Source: Alphaproteobacteria bacterium (GTDB lineage: Bacteria; Pseudomonadota; Alphaproteobacteria; Rhodobacterales; Rhodobacteraceae). Taken from it: 7,972 bases of DNA. A model generated the notes under the pieces. It was given only the letters and a program-made list of their open reading frames with translations, was not told where the DNA came from and searched no databases. Positions 6,274-7,972 of the stretch are shown one piece after another (positions within the stretch are counted from its first letter, which is position 1; every line of letters begins with the position of its first letter). Location of the stretch: positions 1-7,972 of the forward strand of contig JAURMY010000390.1 of the NCBI GenBank assembly GCA_030830465.1, given 5' to 3'. The position numbers were made by a program, and so were the translations under genes.

Positions 6274-6915
6274 ATGCAGCGATTTTCAACAAGTGTAAGG
6301 GTTTACCGCTGGGGGGTGTTTCTTCTGGCGCTGGGATATTGGTTTTATCAATTCACCCAGACATCGCTTGACGCCTTTGGCTGGCAGTTCCGGTTCCTGA
6401 CGATCTGGGGGCTGACGGCCAATCTGATCGCCGCATGGCTGATGCTGCGGCTGGTTTTGGGCCGCTCGGACAAGTCCTATAACCCGTTTGTTTCCGCGAC
6501 CGTGGTGCTGGGGGCCATTGTCGTTTTCATGTATTGGAAACTGTGGTTCATCAACCCGGCACTGGTCAATTCCGGCGGGCCGATTGTGTGGTATCAGGAA
6601 TATTACCTGCATGCGCTGGGGCCGTTGTTGATGGCCATTGACGCGTTTCTGATCCTGGGCGTGTTTCGCCGGATCGTACCGACCTTGTTGACGATGCTGG
6701 CGATCTTTGTCGGCTATATCGCCTGGATCGAAATTCTGGTGCGGCCTTTGAACAGTTTTCCCGAAGGCAAAGCCACCCATGGTCTGCCCTATCCCTTCCT
6801 GAACGATATGGTCTGGGATGACCGCATGGTGTTTTACGCCACGACGATCGGAACCGCCGTTGTGTTCATGCTGATCGGTTGGGTGATTTCAAAAATCCTC
6901 GTCAGGATCGTCTGA
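6274..6915 (+). CDS. Six-helix membrane protein resembling the AIG1/FAR-17a family
   Basis: This 213-residue protein has about six hydrophobic helices, near residues 12-28, 40-62, 73-92, 110-130, 134-157 and 186-208, with no signal peptide; it should sit in the inner membrane. The last third (GYIAWIEIL, then LPYPFLND and RMVFYATTIG) resembles the end of vertebrate AIG1, which carries a GY..W...YPFL...R..F.STT pattern. AIG1 and ADTRP hydrolyse fatty acid esters of hydroxy fatty acids using a membrane-embedded Thr and His. Candidate equivalents here are Thr43 (RFLTIWGLTAN) and His113 (YYLHALGPLL). The family link is my reading from memory and the activity is inference. The gene could be an independent unit or the tail of the dxs operon. 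Its last 14 bases overlap the convergent methyltransferase gene. An alternative is an unrelated DUF-type six-helix protein. Confidence 0.85.
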   Translation: MQRFSTSVRVYRWGVFLLALGYWFYQFTQTSLDAFGWQFRFLTIWGLTANLIAAWLMLRLVLGRSDKSYNPFVSATVVLGAIVVFMYWKLWFINPALVNSGGPIVWYQEYYLHALGPLLMAIDAFLILGVFRRIVPTLLTMLAIFVGYIAWIEILVRPLNSFPEGKATHGLPYPFLNDMVWDDRMVFYATTIGTAVVFMLIGWVISKILVRIV

Positions 6916-7972
6916 AGGCCGCGACCAGTTCCACATGCGGCGACCAGCGGAACTGGTCGATCACCTGAATCCAGTCGATCTGATAGCCGCCCTTGATCAA
7001 AAGGGCGGCGTCCCGGGCGAAGGTCACCGGGTTACAGGACACGGCGGCGATATGCGCGATGCGACTGGCTGCCAGGGCTTCGGTTTGGGCGCCGGCGCCG
7101 GCGCGGGGCGGGTCAATCACGGCGGCGTCAAACCGGCTCAACTCGTCAATGACAAGCGGTCTGCGGAACAGATCGCGGGTTTCGGTGCGGATGGTTTTCA
7201 GACCCGTCGCTTTGCGCCAACCGCCATCAAGCGCTGCCAGCGCGGCGGCATCGCTTTCCACCGCCAGAACCTCGGCGGATTCCGCCAGCGGCAGGGAAAA
7301 AGTCCCGCAACCGGAAAACAAATCTACCACGGCGCGGGCCGGGCCGACGGCTTTTCGAACGGCGGCAATCAAGGCGGCTTGCCCGGCTTCGGTGGCTTGC
7401 AGGAACCCCGCCGCTGCCGGTACGACCTGGGCTTTGCCAAAGGGCTGCGCCGGGGGGACGCAGGCGGCAATCACCTCGCCGTTCCAACTGAGGCGGGCCA
7501 GTTTGTGTTGCTCGGTCAGGCTGCCCAGCGCCATCAGCATCGGGCCATCGGCGGGTTTTGCCTCTTTGACATCCACATCCAGGCCGGCGGGCGAATGGGT
7601 CACTGACAAAGTTACCGCAACCGATCGGGTCGCCCCGATCCGCGTCAGCGCTTCTAGCGCGGGCATGGATTTCAGTATTTCGGGATGCAGCAACACACAG
7701 CCGGGAATGGCGATGATCGCCTCTGAACCCGGCGCATGAAAGCCGACCATCACGCCTTTTTTCGTGCGTCTGCCGGCGAAACTGGCCCGGCGGCGGCTTT
7801 GCGCGGGCGAGGTCAATGTCGGCAGGAACGGCGCGGAAATCTGGTGCGCGGCCAGTGCGGTTTTTACGATCTGCACCTTCCAGTCAGCCAGAAAGCTGTC
7901 AGAGGCATGTTGCAACGCACAGCCGCCACAGGACTTGAAATGGCTGCACGGGGCCTTGACGCGATCCGCCGA
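6902..7972 (-). CDS. TrmA/RumA-type RNA (uracil-5-)-methyltransferase, 5' end cut by window
   Basis: The 356 visible residues belong to the SAM-dependent m5U methyltransferases that modify 23S rRNA or tRNA (RlmC/RlmD/TrmA group). The frame is open to the window edge, so the start is missing, probably with a few dozen N-terminal residues. Numbering from the edge, an iron-sulfur motif C9-x5-C15-x2-C18 is followed by LQH, with a fourth Cys at 92. The SAM-binding motif VVDLFSGCGTF is at about 215-225, the substrate motif VIDPPRAGAG at about 285-294, nucleophile Cys313 in VSCNPVTFARD, and general base Glu348 in HVEL. The 304-residue gap from first cluster Cys to nucleophile and the 35-residue nucleophile-base gap are close to E. 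coli RumA. The cluster favours an rRNA-type enzyme over TrmA, but the target base is unresolved. A TTG at 7915 is not the start, since it would remove the three-Cys motif. Confidence 0.93.
   Translation of the reverse strand, partial: SADRVKAPCSHFKSCGGCALQHASDSFLADWKVQIVKTALAAHQISAPFLPTLTSPAQSRRRASFAGRRTKKGVMVGFHAPGSEAIIAIPGCVLLHPEILKSMPALEALTRIGATRSVAVTLSVTHSPAGLDVDVKEAKPADGPMLMALGSLTEQHKLARLSWNGEVIAACVPPAQPFGKAQVVPAAAGFLQATEAGQAALIAAVRKAVGPARAVVDLFSGCGTFSLPLAESAEVLAVESDAAALAALDGGWRKATGLKTIRTETRDLFRRPLVIDELSRFDAAVIDPPRAGAGAQTEALAASRIAHIAAVSCNPVTFARDAALLIKGGYQIDWIQVIDQFRWSPHVELVAAFRRS

Noticed and set aside
6935..7739. Two overlapping plus-strand frames opposite the methyltransferase
   Set aside because: The methyltransferase motifs on the minus strand are unambiguous; the plus-strand translations are low-complexity and lack family features.
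1..7972. CRISPR array, insertion sequence, toxin-antitoxin pair or defence system
   Set aside because: No regularly spaced repeats, terminal inverted repeats, transposase motifs or matching small gene pairs are visible.

Overview
The window looks like a chromosomal housekeeping segment from an alphaproteobacterium, most likely of the order Rhodobacterales. The evidence is a moderately high G+C coding style, a type II-like histone-deacetylase-family gene leading into xseB, ispA and dxs, and protein sequences that read as alphaproteobacterial throughout. The taxon is inferred from gene order and sequence style, not from a search. I see no insertion sequence, prophage, CRISPR array or integrase.

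Layout: the first 42 bases are the 3' end of a tRNA-Trp gene. A 250-base noncoding stretch (43-292) follows. It is rich in short inverted and direct copies of a GTCGC / CAGCATTT word and includes a perfect 7-bp hairpin. An RhlE-type DEAD-box RNA helicase occupies 293-1573 (+). Its stop codon directly abuts the stop of a convergent gene for a small exported protein of unknown function (1574-2146, -). A 53-base divergent spacer separates that gene from a forward cluster: histone-deacetylase-family hydrolase (2200-3138), exonuclease VII small subunit xseB (3131-3373), polyprenyl diphosphate synthase ispA (3376-4248) and 1-deoxy-D-xylulose-5-phosphate synthase dxs (4279-6213). The junctions are an 8-base overlap, a 2-base gap and a 30-base gap, so the four are probably one operon. 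After 60 bases comes a six-helix membrane protein resembling the AIG1/FAR-17a family (6274-6915, +). Its end overlaps by 14 bases the end of a convergent, window-truncated TrmA/RumA-type RNA m5U methyltransferase with an iron-sulfur cluster motif (6902-7972, -).

How the genes work together: dxs makes DXP, the first intermediate of the MEP isoprenoid pathway. ispA condenses the resulting C5 units into geranyl/farnesyl diphosphate for quinones, carotenoids, undecaprenyl phosphate and, where present, bacteriochlorophyll tails. xseB provides the small subunit of a DNA-processing nuclease and is a frequent, functionally unrelated operon partner of these two genes. The helicase and the methyltransferase both act on RNA.

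The segment is largely ordinary. The parts worth a second look are the repeat-structured leader before the helicase, the AIG1-like membrane protein with a candidate Thr/His catalytic pair, the uncharacterised exported protein, and the two convergent gene ends with no room for intergenic terminators.
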